This document shows positions 1 through 11,433 of a stretch of 64,000 nt of DNA, one piece after another. The stretch is from the NCBI RefSeq assembly GCF_008728515.1, contig NC_044983.1:127715139-127779138 (forward strand). Reading direction: 5' to 3'. Both the position numbers and the translations under genes were made by a program. Each line of letters starts with the position of its first letter. Positions within the stretch are counted from its first letter, which is position 1. Below the pieces are notes generated by a model, which had not been told where the DNA came from, did no database searches, and saw nothing but the letters and a program-made list of their open reading frames with translations. This DNA comes from Papio anubis (Eukaryota; Chordata; Mammalia; Primates; Cercopithecidae).

Positions 1-250
1 TCAAACTTCAGTTTAAGCATCACCTCCTCCAGGAAGCCTTCCCTGACTGCCTAAGGCTGGGTTAAGTAGTGTTTCGGTTAGCAGTTAATTATTAATTCAG
101 CAGAAGGTTATTAAATACCTATTCTATGTAGTACACACACCACTTTGAGTTTCCATACCGTTCTATACAGATCTCCATTTATCTCTATTCCCCATGCCTA
201 TACAGGCCAGAATCTAGGAGGAATGAAATGATTGTGAAATGAATAAATAA
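1..250 (+). repeat. L2 LINE 3' fragment
   Basis: The opening bases resemble the L2 segment reading AGGAAGCCTTCCCTGACT, and the stretch ends in a GAATAAATAAGTGG-like tail as L2 3' ends often do. It is cut off by the window start. No coding capacity remains. The family call rests on remembered consensus wording, not on an alignment. Confidence 0.55.
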
Positions 251-695
251 GTGGATCCTATAATTCCCAGGAGACTTGTGTGCTGCAATGGTTAAAAAAC
301 GTTGTCAGACGTTGTCAAGGACACGGCAGGATGGAAAATACCCGCTTTCTTCCAGAACAGAGCAAAGCTTTTGTCACATATGGCACAGGCAGCAGATTCA
401 CCGCATCCATTTTCAGAAGCTGAGGTTCCTGCCCGTCTCCTCCAAGAAGCAGGGCTTCCTCAGCATGTCTGTGTCACGCTGTCTGCAGGAGCACGTGACT
501 GGGGAATCCCATCTGTTCTCACCCGCACGCCCACCCATGACAAATGAATTCATCTGCAATGTTTGCCAGGAGCTGCTTCGGGAGCAAAGGAGACTGGTGA
601 TGAATTATTCATACTGAGGAGACGCCCGCCCCAGTTTTCCAGAGCGGGTGCAGCCTGGAGAAGCACCCCTCTCAATTGCAGGGCTCAGGTCCCAG
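251..695. other. No recognisable gene or repeat
   Basis: Mixed-composition unique-looking sequence. Open frames of up to about 113 codons overlap in several frames here, with no domain, splice context or codon bias that I can point to. I see nothing functional. Confidence 0.5.
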
Positions 696-699
696 GACA

Positions 700-850
700 C
701 AAAATAATAATTAATAGTAACAGGCACATCTACCACGTATTGACTTCCTACAATACACGCTGTTGTGAGCTTAACCTATATTACTTAATTTCATTTTCAC
801 AACAGCCCCTCGAGGTTTCATCATCCCCATTTTCAGCATCACAGAAGGGG
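700..850 (-). repeat. MIR SINE fragment, reverse orientation
   Basis: Reads like reverse-complement MIR: a TTTCATTTTCACAACAGCCC stretch is followed by CATCATCCCCATTTTCAG and a degraded GGTCACTAGC. Strongly diverged. Confidence 0.5.
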
Positions 851-2347
851 AAGGTCACTAGCCCCTGGTCCCACGGGTTCCCCTGATCTCCAGAAGATGT
901 GCTTACCCCAGCAGAAGGGCAGAGCGTCAGGAGGGATCGGGGAAGCCCAGGGAAGCCCAGGGAGGGATCCCCTCCGGCAGAGCTGAGAGATGCCTGGCCT
1001 CCCCTCACCCCCACTAGATTTAACATTCAGAGCAGCACGTGGATCGGGCAGGATGACTTGCTCGGAGCCCTCGCCAGCCCAAGCCATGTCAAATGCAGCT
1101 GCTATTTCCAGCAGCTTCTCTATCAGAGAAGCCCTGTCACATCTGATATGGCTGAATCCATGATTTTGGAGGATGAATGTGCAGTCAGCAATGGCTAAAC
1201 AACAAATACTAGAAGAGTCGCTGGGAGCTGGGGAGGAAGGGAAAGGGGGAGACCCCTTAGAAGCTGAACCCTTGATACAATTATCCAACTTCAACCCCAA
1301 GGACTGACGGTGGCAAAGGTGGAGGGACAGGTGGCATGATCCTTTTAGGAGAAACAAAAGTGGGAGAACAGCAAAAGAATAGACAGAGGGAGCAAACGAA
1401 CACTGCACGCCTCATTTCACAAGGAATTTGGAGTCACCTACAAGATCAAATACATGGCAGCAAAACTGAAATATGTAACTAAGAAATCAGAGGAGTGATA
1501 AATAATGAACGAGGAACAGTGTGTCCGGCAGAAGTAGGGATGGAAAGTGGGCTGAGTTAGGGCTCCGAGTCCCAGACCACCTCCCGGAGAGGGGCTGCCG
1601 TCAGCTGTGTCGGAGGCATTTGGCAGTTAGCGTGTTACTCAGGTGTTCTCTGGCCTGATTGCATCAGCTCACCAGAGCAAGGGAAATTAAAGGCCATCAA
1701 GGTAGCACAGGTGCCGAAAACGATGGCTGGCGGCCTCCTGGGCTTACTCTCAGCCTCCCTCTGAACCATCTACTGCCTCAACCTCCACCCCAGGCTACTT
1801 CCCTCTTGTCTTTCATTTCCACTCCCGCAGCCTGCGTTTCCTCGCAGGTCTGCTCCTCAGCCTGATGTCTTTGCCAGCCTGAGTGTAGCAGGCATAAAGA
1901 TTCAGGAACCTCCACTCCAGTCAGCCCCAGTGCAATGACACCAGAGGAGTGTCACCACCAGGCTGGACAGAGAGGTGTCCCTTGCCCTGGCATTTCCTCT
2001 AACATGGTGCTTAGAATATCACCACCACCACCACCCCATGAGTCTGGGAGCTCTGACTGCAGGAGCCAAGGCACCCACCTCTGGATTTCCAGGGCCCAGC
2101 CCCTAGCTGCTGAACCAAACAGCAGTGACATTCAGCCTTGTGACTCATGTCTCTGCAGTGACAGTGCTCAGGGGCCCGGGCTGCTCTGCAGACCACAGGC
2201 TCAGATGGGATTCCATCTCTGTCTGTTCTCTGACGACGAATGTCTCAAGAGCAGCTCCGGGCTCTGGTGCTGTCCATGGTCTGGACAGTTCTTTTATTGG
2301 TCATCAAAGGGAGAGAAATCATCAAAACTGTGCATTCTCAATGGGAC
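851..2347. other. Unassigned, repeat-poor stretch
   Basis: No repeat family I recognise. The longest open frame (839-1408, minus strand, 189 codons) contains low-complexity Ser/Leu/Pro stretches and no domain, and it overlaps other frames of similar length. Three CACCAC-type units lie near 2020-2038. No gene is called. Confidence 0.5.
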
Positions 2348-2363
2348 AAAAAAAAAAAAAAAA
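2348..2363 (+). repeat. Poly-A run (16 A)
   Basis: Uninterrupted A tract. The upstream 300 bases do not resemble Alu or L1, so it may be a simple homopolymer or the tail of an element too old to read. Confidence 0.8.
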
Positions 2364-2951
2364 GCTACTTAGGGAGCAAAAGCTACCTTAGCTATTGTAA
2401 TGATTTTTGGCCCTTCCACAGGCCACAGCACATATGCAGTCTATCTGAGGCATGAAAATTTCATGGGATTAGGAAGAAAAGGTCTAAAAAGGCTCACCAC
2501 GGCAGTAATTATGAACAAAATACTAAGAAACACTGGTCCATACAACTCATGTGCATGAGAGCCCAGCTGGTAGGCACCTCCCAGCTATGCCTTCATTTCT
2601 CCAAAGAATAACCAGAGGTTCAGGGAGGTCATATGACTCACCCCAGGCCACGGTGGTGGCCCTGAAATTGGACTCAGACCTGGTGCTAGAGGTTCTACCA
2701 GAAGACACCTTCCATGTGTGGGATGTTTGTCTTGAGGCACTCACGTTTGTTGTTTTTATTTCGATGTTTGTAAGCAAAAAATTTTCCTTTTCTAAAAATG
2801 AAATTAAGTTCTATAAATATTCATTGCTAAGACGGTATTTCTCTCAACACCATCTCTTTAAAATTCCAAACTGGACTTCCTCTTTGGAGTTCAAAAACTT
2901 GTCTTCTCTTTGGATTTCCAAACTTACCAGAGCTTAATAATTCATAAATTC
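2364..2951. other. No recognisable gene or repeat
   Basis: Unique-looking. One open frame (2551-2937, plus, 128 codons) is unsupported by any motif. The stretch at 2595-2650 has a weak MIR-like feel, but I cannot defend a call. Confidence 0.45.
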
Positions 2952-3245
2952 AGCTGGGCATGGTGGCTCATACCTGTAATCCTAGCACTTTGGGAGGCTG
3001 AGGCGGGTGGATCACCTGAGGTCGGGAGCTTGAGACCAGCCTGGTCAACATGGTGAAACCTCATCTCTATTAAAAATTAGCTGGGTGTGGTGGCAGGCAC
3101 CCATAATCCCAGCTACTCTGGAGGCTGAGGCAGGAGAATCATTTGAATCTGGGAGGCAGACGCTGCAGTGAGCTGAGATCATACAACTGCACTCCAGCCT
3201 GGGTGATAGAGTGAGACTCCATCTCAAAAAAAAAAAAAAAAAAAA
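2952..3245 (+). mobile_element. AluS, full length
   Basis: Complete dimeric Alu running from AGCTGGGCATGGTGGCTC to a terminal A tract (about 3226-3245). The wording GGATCACCTGAGGTCGGGAG with ACCAGCCTGG is of S type. It has numerous CpG-decay changes. Reverse-strand open frames of about 60 codons across it are translations of the Alu itself. Confidence 0.95.
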
Positions 3246-3246
3246 T

Positions 3247-3600
3247 CATACGTTTACTCAAGAGGTGCATACATCGAGTAGGTGCTAGGCATGAGGCACT
3301 GGAGCCACAGAGAGGAATTAGACACAAAACCTGCCTTCAAGGGGTTTCCAGTCTACAGGGAGGTGGTGCCCAGGGCTAGGCCCACTCTGAGAAAAGGTGA
3401 GCTCGGAAGGCTGCAGGGTGCAGAGAGGAAGTCTGGGTAAGTGCAGTAGGCTTTGCAAAGGGAGTCCCTCTGAACTGAAACTGAAAGGCAGGGCAGGTGT
3501 TCCCTGTTGGAGCAGATAGAGAATCTAAACAGAAGGGGGACATGTCTGAGGGAGCCTGAAGGGTGGAGGAGCTAACAGTTCTCCAGGGAGAACTTATGTC
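3247..3600 (-). repeat. L2 LINE fragment, reverse orientation
   Basis: Downstream of the Alu tail, TAGGTGCTAGGCATGAGGC then ACAAAACCTGCCTTCAAGG follow the order of reverse L2 (last exon-like 3' end first, then body). It continues with the GGAAGTCTGGG / GGGCAGGTGTTCCCTG body wording. Confidence 0.5.
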
Positions 3601-4249
3601 CAAGTAGCCACCACCATTATTGGGTCCTCCTTCTTCTGCCCAGAGAAACTGAGCAGAACAAATCTAATCCTCGTTTAACCTGACAGTCTGTACGAGTGTG
3701 ATCCCATACACTCATGCAAACATCGAAAGTGGGCAACATCCCATAGATAGACTGTTTATAAAGGTGAGGAAAGGTTTAGGGAAATCAACAAGGGAAGCTG
3801 AAGCCCCTGGGATTGACAGTAACAGAGAACTGTTACCATCTCTCCAACTAAGGAGGCCAGGGGAGACACCAGTTGTCAGAAACCAGGAAAACTGCTGGCT
3901 CTTGGAGGAGCTGTGGCCCAGAGCAGCCCAACAGGGAGGGGACCAAGTCGTCTCCTCCAGACTCTGACCCACCCATCTCCTGCTGGTTCCTCCTATTGTC
4001 TGCATCCAATCAGAACTCAGAGGCAAGGAGGCCACTGGTGAAATTTACAAGTTGAGTCTCCCATGGGTGGAGAATAGATTTGGAGGGGCAAACAGAAAAC
4101 ACCCACACATGGACAGCCATGGGAGACATCTACTTATTTTTGGAAACCTACTCTGCATATGATCTCTGTTCTGGTGACACACACACTCCATGTGCTGGGA
4201 CTTGACCACTTAGCAACAAGATGGTCGTGTGACTCAGACCAGGGCAAAA
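3601..4249. other. No recognisable gene or repeat
   Basis: Unique-looking. Overlapping frames at 3698-4055 on both strands have no recognisable motif. Confidence 0.45.
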
Positions 4250-4350
4250 CCCATCCATCCATCCATTCATTCATTCATTCCAGGCATGGCACTGAATAAG
4301 AAGGATATGTCCGTGAACAAAACAGACTTCCTTCCTAATGGAGTCCAAGC
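4250..4350 (-). repeat. (CCAT)/(TTCA) simple repeat leading into an L2 3' end
   Basis: Four CCAT units pass into four ATTC units (about 4254-4281). AGGCATGGCACTGAATAAG and GTGAACAAAACAGACTTCC follow, matching the order of reverse-oriented L2 3' ends, whose TGAATGAATGA terminus commonly seeds such tetranucleotide repeats. Confidence 0.6.
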
Positions 4351-4967
4351 CACGGGAGTGCTCCCAGAATATATGCCAAGCCAGTCATTCCGAACCTAGC
4401 TCTGGAACCTCTGTGGACAACAACAGGAAAGAGATGCTCTCTTTCTGTGGGCCTTGGAGTTGAGAGGATGCAGGTCAGGAGACCCATAAGCCAGCCAGAG
4501 GGCAGCAGAGTGAGGATGGCTTCAATCCACCCAAGGTCCGTGGTGCAAAAGCACTCCTGGCTCTAGTTGAGGGGAATATTTCTCCACCGAGCCACACCCC
4601 TCTCATCTTCCAGAGATTTCCTGAGACCACCAGGATCGGATCGGGAACACGACACTTAGCACGCTGGCACTGTGATTGGGAATAAGAAGGCAGTGCTGGG
4701 TTTTTTCTGAGTAAGAACACATTACCCACACTGAGTGACCCACAGGAAAACGAGGAGGAAACAATTACTTTGAAGCCTGAGGATAAGATAAATATAAGCT
4801 CAGATCATAGGTTTTCTGAAGAGGAGTGGCGCTAACCGGCAGCCAGCAAGAAGGGATCTGTGACAGAGTTGAGGAAACGTCCCTGGCTCTGTGTGGGTTT
4901 AATGAGGCATGCTCACGGGAGGCTGGCAGGAGAGCAGAAAAAAGCAGGCGAGGGAGGGAGGAGCTCT
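4351..4967. other. No recognisable gene or repeat
   Basis: Unique-looking, moderately GC-balanced sequence. No splice, domain or repeat evidence seen. Confidence 0.45.
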
Positions 4968-5073
4968 GGGTCTCAACCCGACTCTGCCTCTAATGGGCTC
5001 TGTGACTAGGGGTAAGTCATTTATTCCCCACTCAGGTTTCACCCTCCTCAACTGCTAAATTTAAAAAGCAGAT
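4968..5073 (+). repeat. MIR SINE fragment
   Basis: ACTCTGCCTCTAATGGGCTC then GTGACTAGGGGTAAGTCATT and CTCAGGTTTCACCCTCC follow MIR order through the conserved core. It is interrupted at its 3' side by the Alu that follows. Confidence 0.65.
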
Positions 5074-5397
5074 GGCTGGGCACGGTGGTTCACACCTGTA
5101 ATCCCAGCATTTTGAGAGGCCAAGGCAGATGGATCACTTGAGACCAGGAGTTCAAGACCTGCCTAGACAACATGATGAAACGCCATCTCTACTAAAAATA
5201 CAAAAATTACCCAGGTGTGGTGGTGTGTGCCTGTAGTCCCAGCTACTTGGGAGGCTGAGGCCAGAGAATCACGTGAACCGGAGAAGCAGAAGTTGCAGTG
5301 AGCTGAGACCATGCCACCAGACTCCAGCTTGGGCAACAGAATGAGACTACGTCTCAAAAAATAAAATAAAATAAATTTAAAAACATAAAAATAAAAA
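5074..5397 (+). mobile_element. Alu (J/S type), full length
   Basis: Starts GGCTGGGCACGGTGGTTC and ends in an A-rich tail broken up as AAATA units (5358-5397). GGATCACTTGAGACCAGGAG is J/Sx-like and suggests an older copy. Confidence 0.93.
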
Positions 5398-5464
5398 GTA
5401 GATAGTTGTAAGTGGTGTTGGGGTATGGGCACAGAGAAAGGTGAGGAAAAGCAGCAGGCAGCAT

Positions 5465-5635
5465 TGTGGTTAGACTTCTGTGCAAGTCCTAATTCAATCT
5501 TTTAAAGCCATGTGACATAAGCAAGTCAATTTCTAAGCCTCAGTTTTCTCATCTGTAAAATGGGCATTACAGCACCTACCATAAGATAAACAAAGATGTA
5601 AGTGATGTCCAGCACATGGGAGAAGCACGAGAAAA
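5465..5635 (+). repeat. MIR SINE
   Basis: Good MIR core: CATGTGACATAAGCAAGTCA, then CCTCAGTTTTCTCATCTG, TAAAATGGGCATTACAGC and ACCTACC in order, with the tail CCAGCACATGGG. Confidence 0.8.
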
Positions 5636-5992
5636 GCGAGGCACTATCACTGAGAAGGGGTCCATCTAAAAAGGTCAATACGATGCCTTCCAGTCCAAAA
5701 GCCTAATACTTTGGGAGCTAAGGAACGGCAGCACTCTTTGAAGAAGGTGGAAATTCCTTCCACTCACAGGCTCGCTACTGAACAACAGGGTTCTCTCACC
5801 TTGGCCTAAACACAGCACCTTTCATCCTCTCAATTTTCAGCTGTGAAAACCTTGAAAACTATTAGACCATTTGTCTGGATTTCTGGATTTGCAGGTCACA
5901 GGCATCGCTGAACATAGAGCCACATTAGTAAAACGCAATAATGAGTGGATTTTTTTTTTTTCATTTAAATGCTGCTTTTTAAGATCATTATT
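5636..5992. other. No recognisable gene or repeat
   Basis: Unique-looking. A T11 run lies just before the next Alu. Nothing functional seen. Confidence 0.45.
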
Positions 5993-6288
5993 GGCCGGGC
6001 GCGGCAGCTCACGCCTGTAATCCCAGCACTTTGGGAGGCCGAGGCAGGCGGATCACGAAGTCAGGAGATCAAGACCATCCTGGCTAACACAGTGAAACCC
6101 CATCTCTGCTAAAAAAGAAATACAAAAAATTAGCTGGGTGTGGTGGTGGGTGCCTGTAGTCCCAGCTACTCAGGAGGCTGAGGCAAGAGAATGACATGAA
6201 CCCAGGAGGCGGAGCTTGCAGCAGGCAGAGATTGTGCGCCACTGCACTCCAGCCTGGGCGACTGAGCGAGACTCCGTCTCAAAAAAAA
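5993..6288 (+). mobile_element. AluY, full length
   Basis: Y-type variants are visible: GGATCACGAAGTCAGGAG, ACCATCCTGGCTAACAC and GGCGGAGCTTGCAG. There is a short insertion (AAAAAAGAAATACAAAAAA) between the monomers. The tail is only 8 A followed by GAGC. Confidence 0.93.
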
Positions 6289-6539
6289 GAGCATTATCTC
6301 CCTCTGTCTTACCATTGTTAATACACTGATGGAAAATTCACAGAAGTCCAGTGCCTGAGTCCTGATTCCTGAGACCAGAGACTTTCTTAGCCTTAAAATA
6401 CTTTCCAAGAAAACCATCGTGGGGGCCAGAGAAAAGGCAATGGACAGCCACACCCATCTCTACCACTGAAGCTGCCTGTGCCCTCAGAGAGTGCTCTCTG
6501 TAGATCAGAAAGATGAGGACTGTTTTCCACGTAGCCAGT

Positions 6540-6715
6540 AGATACAGGGGCTATTCTACGTGTTGCACCTCAAAACAAATCTATGATGGTCAGTATTATT
6601 AGTCCATTTTAGAGATGAGAAAACTGAGGCTCAAAAATCCTGAAGTGACTTGCCAAGGCAACACAGATACACAGCATCAGTAACAACACCTGATAAGGCC
6701 TGTATTTGAGCCCAG
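6540..6715 (-). repeat. MIR SINE, reverse orientation
   Basis: TTAGTCCATTTTAGAGATGA, GAAAACTGAGGCTC and TGACTTGCCAAGGCAACAC are the reverse complement of the MIR core in the expected order. Confidence 0.75.
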
Positions 6716-6815
6716 TACTATCTTACCGGAAAACCTGTATTCTTCTAAACATGTCAACATGTCATCTCTTCAAAGGATAAAACAAGCAGCTCTCCACGTT
6801 GGAATACATGGGTAA

Positions 6816-7179
6816 TGTCTCAGTCAGTTTGGGCTGCTATAACAAAGTACCATAGAGTGAGTAGCTTATAAACAACAGAAATTTATTTCTCACAGTTCTG
6901 GATACTGGAAGTTCAAGATCAGGGTGCCAGCATGGCTGGGTTCTGGTCAGGGCCCTCTTCTGGGGTGCAGACTGACACCTTCTCCTTGTGGTCTCATATG
7001 GTGGGCAGAACATGGGAGAGCACTCTGGGGTCTCTTGTACAAGAGGGCACTAATCCCATTCATGAAGATTCTCCCCCATGACCTAATCACCTCCCCAAAG
7101 CCCCACCTCCTATTACTATCACACTTGGAATTAGGACTTCAATATATGAATTTTGGAGGGATGCATTCAGTCCATAACA
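6816..7179 (-). mobile_element. MaLR solo LTR (MLT1/MST-like), reverse orientation
   Basis: Whole-LTR layout on the minus strand. The plus strand opens TGTCTCAGTCAGTTTGGGCT and CTTATAAACAACAGAAATTT (reverse of the polyadenylation end). It closes with CACACTTGGAATTAGGACTT and the TCCATAACA terminus. The flanks GGTAA and GGTCG agree at three of five bases, a possible worn 5-bp target duplication. No internal region is present. Confidence 0.82.
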
Positions 7180-9024
7180 GGTCGCCCACCCAAGGGAATG
7201 AATATTTGGGTGGGTAAGTCCTGATGTGCCTTAGAAAACATCGCTGCAGTGTCATGGACACAGATGATGAGGGTCCCTCCGCCTTCTGGGCTGCCACAGC
7301 TAGAAGACCAGCCCAGCGGCATCTGCAGCTTGCCCTTTTCCCTTGAGCCAGAAGCATCCAGCACCAGGACTTGATGTCTCCTCGGCTGACACCCGGAAGT
7401 GTGTGGGCTGTGTTCTTTATTCAAAAGACAGAGATGAACCAGATCCCAGGCAGCACGTAAGGGAGGTCACTGTGGTCAGAACAGACTCACGGAGAGAAGA
7501 ATCCTCTGGAAAAGCATTAAGTGTTTATTTAACTGCTTTATGCCTCAGTGAATAACTAATTTGTTCCAAACCCCAGTGTTCTTGAGATGTGCTGATAAAC
7601 GATGTTGCAAAAGCATCATGTTTCTCTGCTTTCCATGTGTTTTGCATTCACGGAGTCTGTGAGGAGAGTCTGTGTCTCTAACGGGGGCTGTAGATGCTGG
7701 GAAGCACTGCACAGAGGGCCCCTGAGTTTCTCTCATCAACCTCGGTCACTCCAACTCCCAGACTAGCACACAGTAGAGATGTAGAGACGAAAAAAAAAAA
7801 AAGTTGGTGGGTTGACATGAAATACATTTAAATTTTAATCCCCAAAGTAAACATGATTTCAAAGGTAAACAGTAAGGCATGACTGGCATATACCAGGAGG
7901 AGTTCGAGCAGCGGATGTCAGGCAAAGGTGAATGTTTAAAAGGTTCATACAGTCAACCTTTAAACATTAGGAGGGCTTTGCTGTGTTTTCTAAATGTTCT
8001 GATTAGATATAAGTGTATGTGCAGATATAATACAGTCTTGTGTCCCAATTATCTCTACATATGAATAATATATTTTAATATATTTGACAACTAAATATAT
8101 TCATACATGTGAGGGGCACATAGAAGCTCTCGGGAAAATGGCCGCAGTCAGGGCCCAAGAAAACTTCTAGGAAAATGAAATTCCAACAGTTCATCATAAA
8201 CCGTTCGACAAGAAGTCTCAAGAAGCCAACGCTGGAAAATGGGAAAGGCTCCCTGATAACTACCAGGTGATCAAAGGAACGCGAGACACGAGGTGCAGGC
8301 AGGAAACATTTTTAAAAGTTCTTCAACTCTACAGGAAGAGCGCAGAGGAGCAGAGGAAAGGCAGGTTATGACCAAAATGATGCTGCCTGACCTAGGGTGT
8401 GTGGGGAACAAAATGAGGGATTCACTTGGGGCAGATGGTGGGTGGTCACGGATGGCAGGAGAAAGTGGGGTTTTTTGCTGTTGTTGTTGTTGGTTTGTTT
8501 GTTTTTACCTCAGCTGGTGGTTCCGTCTTCAGCAAATACAATGTTTTCCAAAGGAAAATGAGAAACAAACCTCCGTAAGCAGGAACAAGTTGGAACATAT
8601 GAAAGATCCTACCAGGATTCGAGACATTGGCCTAGATGAACCCTCCACCTGGATCTGGCTGCAGAATCACACAGGAAATTTATCTTTTAAAACAGATAAT
8701 GGGAGAGAGGTCTGGATCCTGAAGATGGGTAAAGGCAGACTTCGTTTCCTAAAGGGAGCCAGGATGGGCCAGGTTCAAATCCTCGTACTAGTTCCAGCGT
8801 TACAGCCTTTCTGTCTCCCTTCCTCTTCCGGTGGGATCATGAGGCCTCTAGTGCTGGGGTTGTACCATCAGTGTTAAAAAGAGAAAAAGGTTATACCCGC
8901 CATTCAGAGCTACAGCCTTTCTACCCAGATGCCTGGTCAGTGCCTCCACCATCCCACACCAACAAGGACTGCCTTCCAACACTGGATTTCCCCTCCAAAC
9001 TGGCTCTTTCCAGGATCGCCCTTC
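7180..9024. other. Unassigned long stretch with a GTT-rich simple repeat
   Basis: About 1.8 kb with no family I can name. It holds a poly-A run near 7790-7802, an AT-rich patch at 8060-8105 and a degenerate GTT/GTTT repeat at about 8470-8508. The longest frame (8293-8877, plus, 194 codons) reads straight through the GTT repeat as a poly-Cys/hydrophobic patch. It shows no domain, so I do not call it a gene. Confidence 0.5.
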
Positions 9025-9640
9025 TCAGGAAATGACACCACAATCCAATGCAATTGCTCCAGTCAGAGACCCACGAGGCATCCCTGACTCTTCCCTTCTC
9101 TTTATCTGCACATTGACTTCCAGAATAAATCCTGAAACCTCTGTCTTCCCTTCACTTCCATGCCTAGAACTCAAGTCTAGCCACCGCCACCTTCCACTGC
9201 ATCACTCCAGTGATCGCTGACCTGGTTCCCCACTAAGACTCAGCAGAGCTGCCAGAGGGACAGCCTCAAAGCATATGTTTTGCATTATATTTAAATCTAA
9301 ACTCTCTATCCTGCAGGTGTGCCTCTGCAAACCCACCTGCTACTGTTCTCCCCACTGTGCATGACATTCTAGCTCCTCTGGCCTTCCTTTAGTTCCTGGA
9401 ACACGCAAGCTTTCCCACCTCAGGATCTCAGGACACGTGATCCTCCAAGAACTAAGTTCTCTTCCACCAGCTGCATCCGCCCCCAGTACTGGGCCTGACT
9501 GGCTCCCCTTCCGGCAGCTGTATCTCAGGGACGCCTCCTCCCACCACTCTCCGTATCACTAAGCACTTCATTTCCAAATCCTAATGCATAATTATTTGTC
9601 CATTTACTTGTCTGTCTGCCTCCGCAACTAGAGAGTCAGC
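9025..9640 (+). repeat. L2 LINE 3' fragment
   Basis: Extended L2-like order: CAATGCAATTGCTCC-type body, CTGGCCTTCCTTTAGTTCCT, ACACGCAAGCTTTCCCACCT, GGACGCCTCCTCCCACCACT, then TAATTATTTGTCCATTTACT. No intact reverse-transcriptase frame. Confidence 0.7.
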
Positions 9641-10289
9641 TGCCTGGGAAAGGAAATGATGGATCCGTAAGCTTAGGCCTGAAGAAATTCTCAGGATAGA
9701 TAGTGGAGGGAGAGAGGGGAGAGAATTTCAGGTACAAGAAATTGCATGAGTGAAAGCACAGCCGTGGAACAGCATCCATAGAGAGGAGCAGGTCCTGGAG
9801 GAGGGCGGGAAGGAGATGGGGTTGGAGATATAGGCAGAGGAACCAGGAGACCTCAGATGGCCAGACTGGGAGCTCCTTCTCAAGACCCACACTTTGTTAA
9901 GATGCCAATCCAGGGAGAAGCCAGAATTATTTGTTCGATGTGTCTGACAAAAGGGATATTACCGTGTAATTACCATCCTCCCCCGACTACCCCTCTGCCA
10001 CCTGTTCAGAGGAGAGTAATACAGTGTGTATGTCATCTGGAGGACACAGCAGCTTCCAAGACAGGTCACTATTACTGGTAAGGACCAAAGGGAACCATTT
10101 CTGAGAAAGGACAATAAAGTTGCCCACCAAACAGGCATTGGTGTTCCAGGACTTTAACCCAATCCCATTGAGTTGGGTCCACATTCCAGCAACCTCTCTT
10201 CCCTCTGGACCCACAGAGTAGGCAGAGCTGAGCTTCCTCCACAAAATGGCAATACTTACTCCTGAACATCCATCATCTGACAAGGCAGG
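9641..10289. other. Mostly unassigned; possible reverse L2 body piece
   Basis: AAGAAATTGCATGAGTGAAA and AGGAGCAGGTCCTGGAGGAG near 9735-9800 are reminiscent of the reverse L2 body, but the match is too weak for a firm call. The rest is unique-looking. Confidence 0.35.
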
Positions 10290-10480
10290 AAGGGGCAATG
10301 GTTAAGAGTCTGGACTCAAGCCAGGCTCCTGGTTTGGCCACTCTGTGACCATAAGAGATGGCCATGAAACAGTTACTTAACTTCCCCATGGGGCCAAGTC
10401 TTCATCTGTAGCATGAGGTCACTAACAGCTTCTATCTCACATACCTATTGTGAAGATCCAATGAGCAAATTGCTACCAAA
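10290..10480 (+). repeat. MIR SINE
   Basis: Starts GCAATGGTTAAGAGTCTGGA, continues CAGTTACTTAACTTCCCC and TCTTCATCTGTAGCATGAGG, and ends ACCTATTGTGAAGATCC. Full MIR order. Confidence 0.82.
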
Positions 10481-10487
10481 GGAAGGC

Positions 10488-10625
10488 ACATTTATCCCCA
10501 CTGTGCAGCTGGGTAAACTGGGGTCCAAAGAGGTGAGTAATTCAGCCGAGGTCACACAGCTCTAAGTGGCAGAACCGGTGCAGTCCCATCTCAGAGCCCC
10601 ATGCTCCTGACCTCTGAGCCATAGT
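10488..10625 (-). repeat. MIR SINE, reverse orientation
   Basis: ACATTTATCCCCACTGTGCA, GGGTAAACTGGGGTCC, GAGGTCACACAGCTCTAAGT and CTGAGCCATAGTG are reverse MIR. It sits tail to tail with the preceding forward MIR. Confidence 0.82.
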
Positions 10626-10815
10626 GACCTGCTCAGCTTTCAGATGGAGCCTCACCCGGACGGCCCCACCATCCAGCATGGAGACCCCAGCACACAAGCA
10701 GCTCTGAAGGTGGTTCCAGGACACTGAGTAAAGCGTATTGTACTTCAGCTCAGTTAAGTATAACCACATCCTGAGCACAGCCAAAACTAGGTCAAAAAAA
10801 ATATTTCTGGGATTT

Positions 10816-10839
10816 AAAAAAAAAAAAAAAAAAAAAAAA
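10816..10839 (+). repeat. Poly-A run (24 A)
   Basis: Uninterrupted A tract with no recognisable retroelement body upstream. Confidence 0.85.
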
Positions 10840-11264
10840 GCTGCAGGACTATCTTAAACGTTTCTCCCATCATTTGCAGCCGAATGATCTCAAACGAAGG
10901 GCTTCATACTCTTCTTCTTCCCCCTCCATGTCACATCGCTGTGGCTAACTGGAATGAACTGGTTCCGACTGGCAGCCCACACACCCCCCACATAGCTGGC
11001 TTTCTCCAGGCACAGCAAAGTGAGCTAGGGACAGAATCAGCTGCTACCTCTGAGGGGCGCAGACACACTGTTGTTCTGCCTCTGTCACCCATTCCACAGA
11101 ACGGATGTGCCCCCCACCCCACCCCTTCCTCCCTCTGTCCCGCTGCCCTCCAGCCCCTACGCCTCTCCGAATGTCACAACTACTTGACAATTCCAGTCTC
11201 CACAGCTCCAAAAATTCTAACCTCTACCTTTGGTCACTCTGTTTTCCATTTTGTAATCCCACCC
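10840..11264. other. No recognisable gene or repeat
   Basis: C-rich on the plus strand, with the run CCCCCCACCCCACCCC near 11110. The 185-codon frame beginning at 10884 runs on into the MIR that follows and has no motif. Confidence 0.45.
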
Positions 11265-11375
11265 CACAACCCTCTCATTTTACAGATGAGGAAACTGAGG
11301 CCCAGAGAGCAAAATAGATTGTCCCAAGTCCCACAGTCCATTGGTGGTAGACCAGGGCAACAGCCCAGGGCTCTG
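11265..11375 (-). repeat. MIR SINE, reverse orientation
   Basis: Very clear ATTTTACAGATGAGGAAACT, then GAGGCCCAGAGAGC and CCCAAGTCCCACAGTCC, the reverse MIR core. Confidence 0.82.
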
Positions 11376-11433
11376 AGGAGTCAGGCTGGTCATCTTCCTG
11401 CCTCACCAGGAGGAGGTCCTAGGGATGCTTGGG

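Noticed and set aside
839..1408. 189-codon minus-strand open frame
   Set aside because: No domain, Ser/Leu/Pro-rich, overlapped by comparable frames on the other strand, no splice or codon evidence.
2348..2363. Poly-A as the tail of a processed pseudogene
   Set aside because: No upstream polyadenylation signal, parent-like coding text or flanking duplication could be found.
8293..8877. 194-codon plus-strand open frame, the longest in the window
   Set aside because: It passes through a GTT simple repeat giving poly-Cys and shows no recognisable family or start context.
10816..10839. 24-A run as a retropseudogene tail
   Set aside because: Upstream sequence is not recognisable as an mRNA or L1/Alu body and no target duplication is evident.
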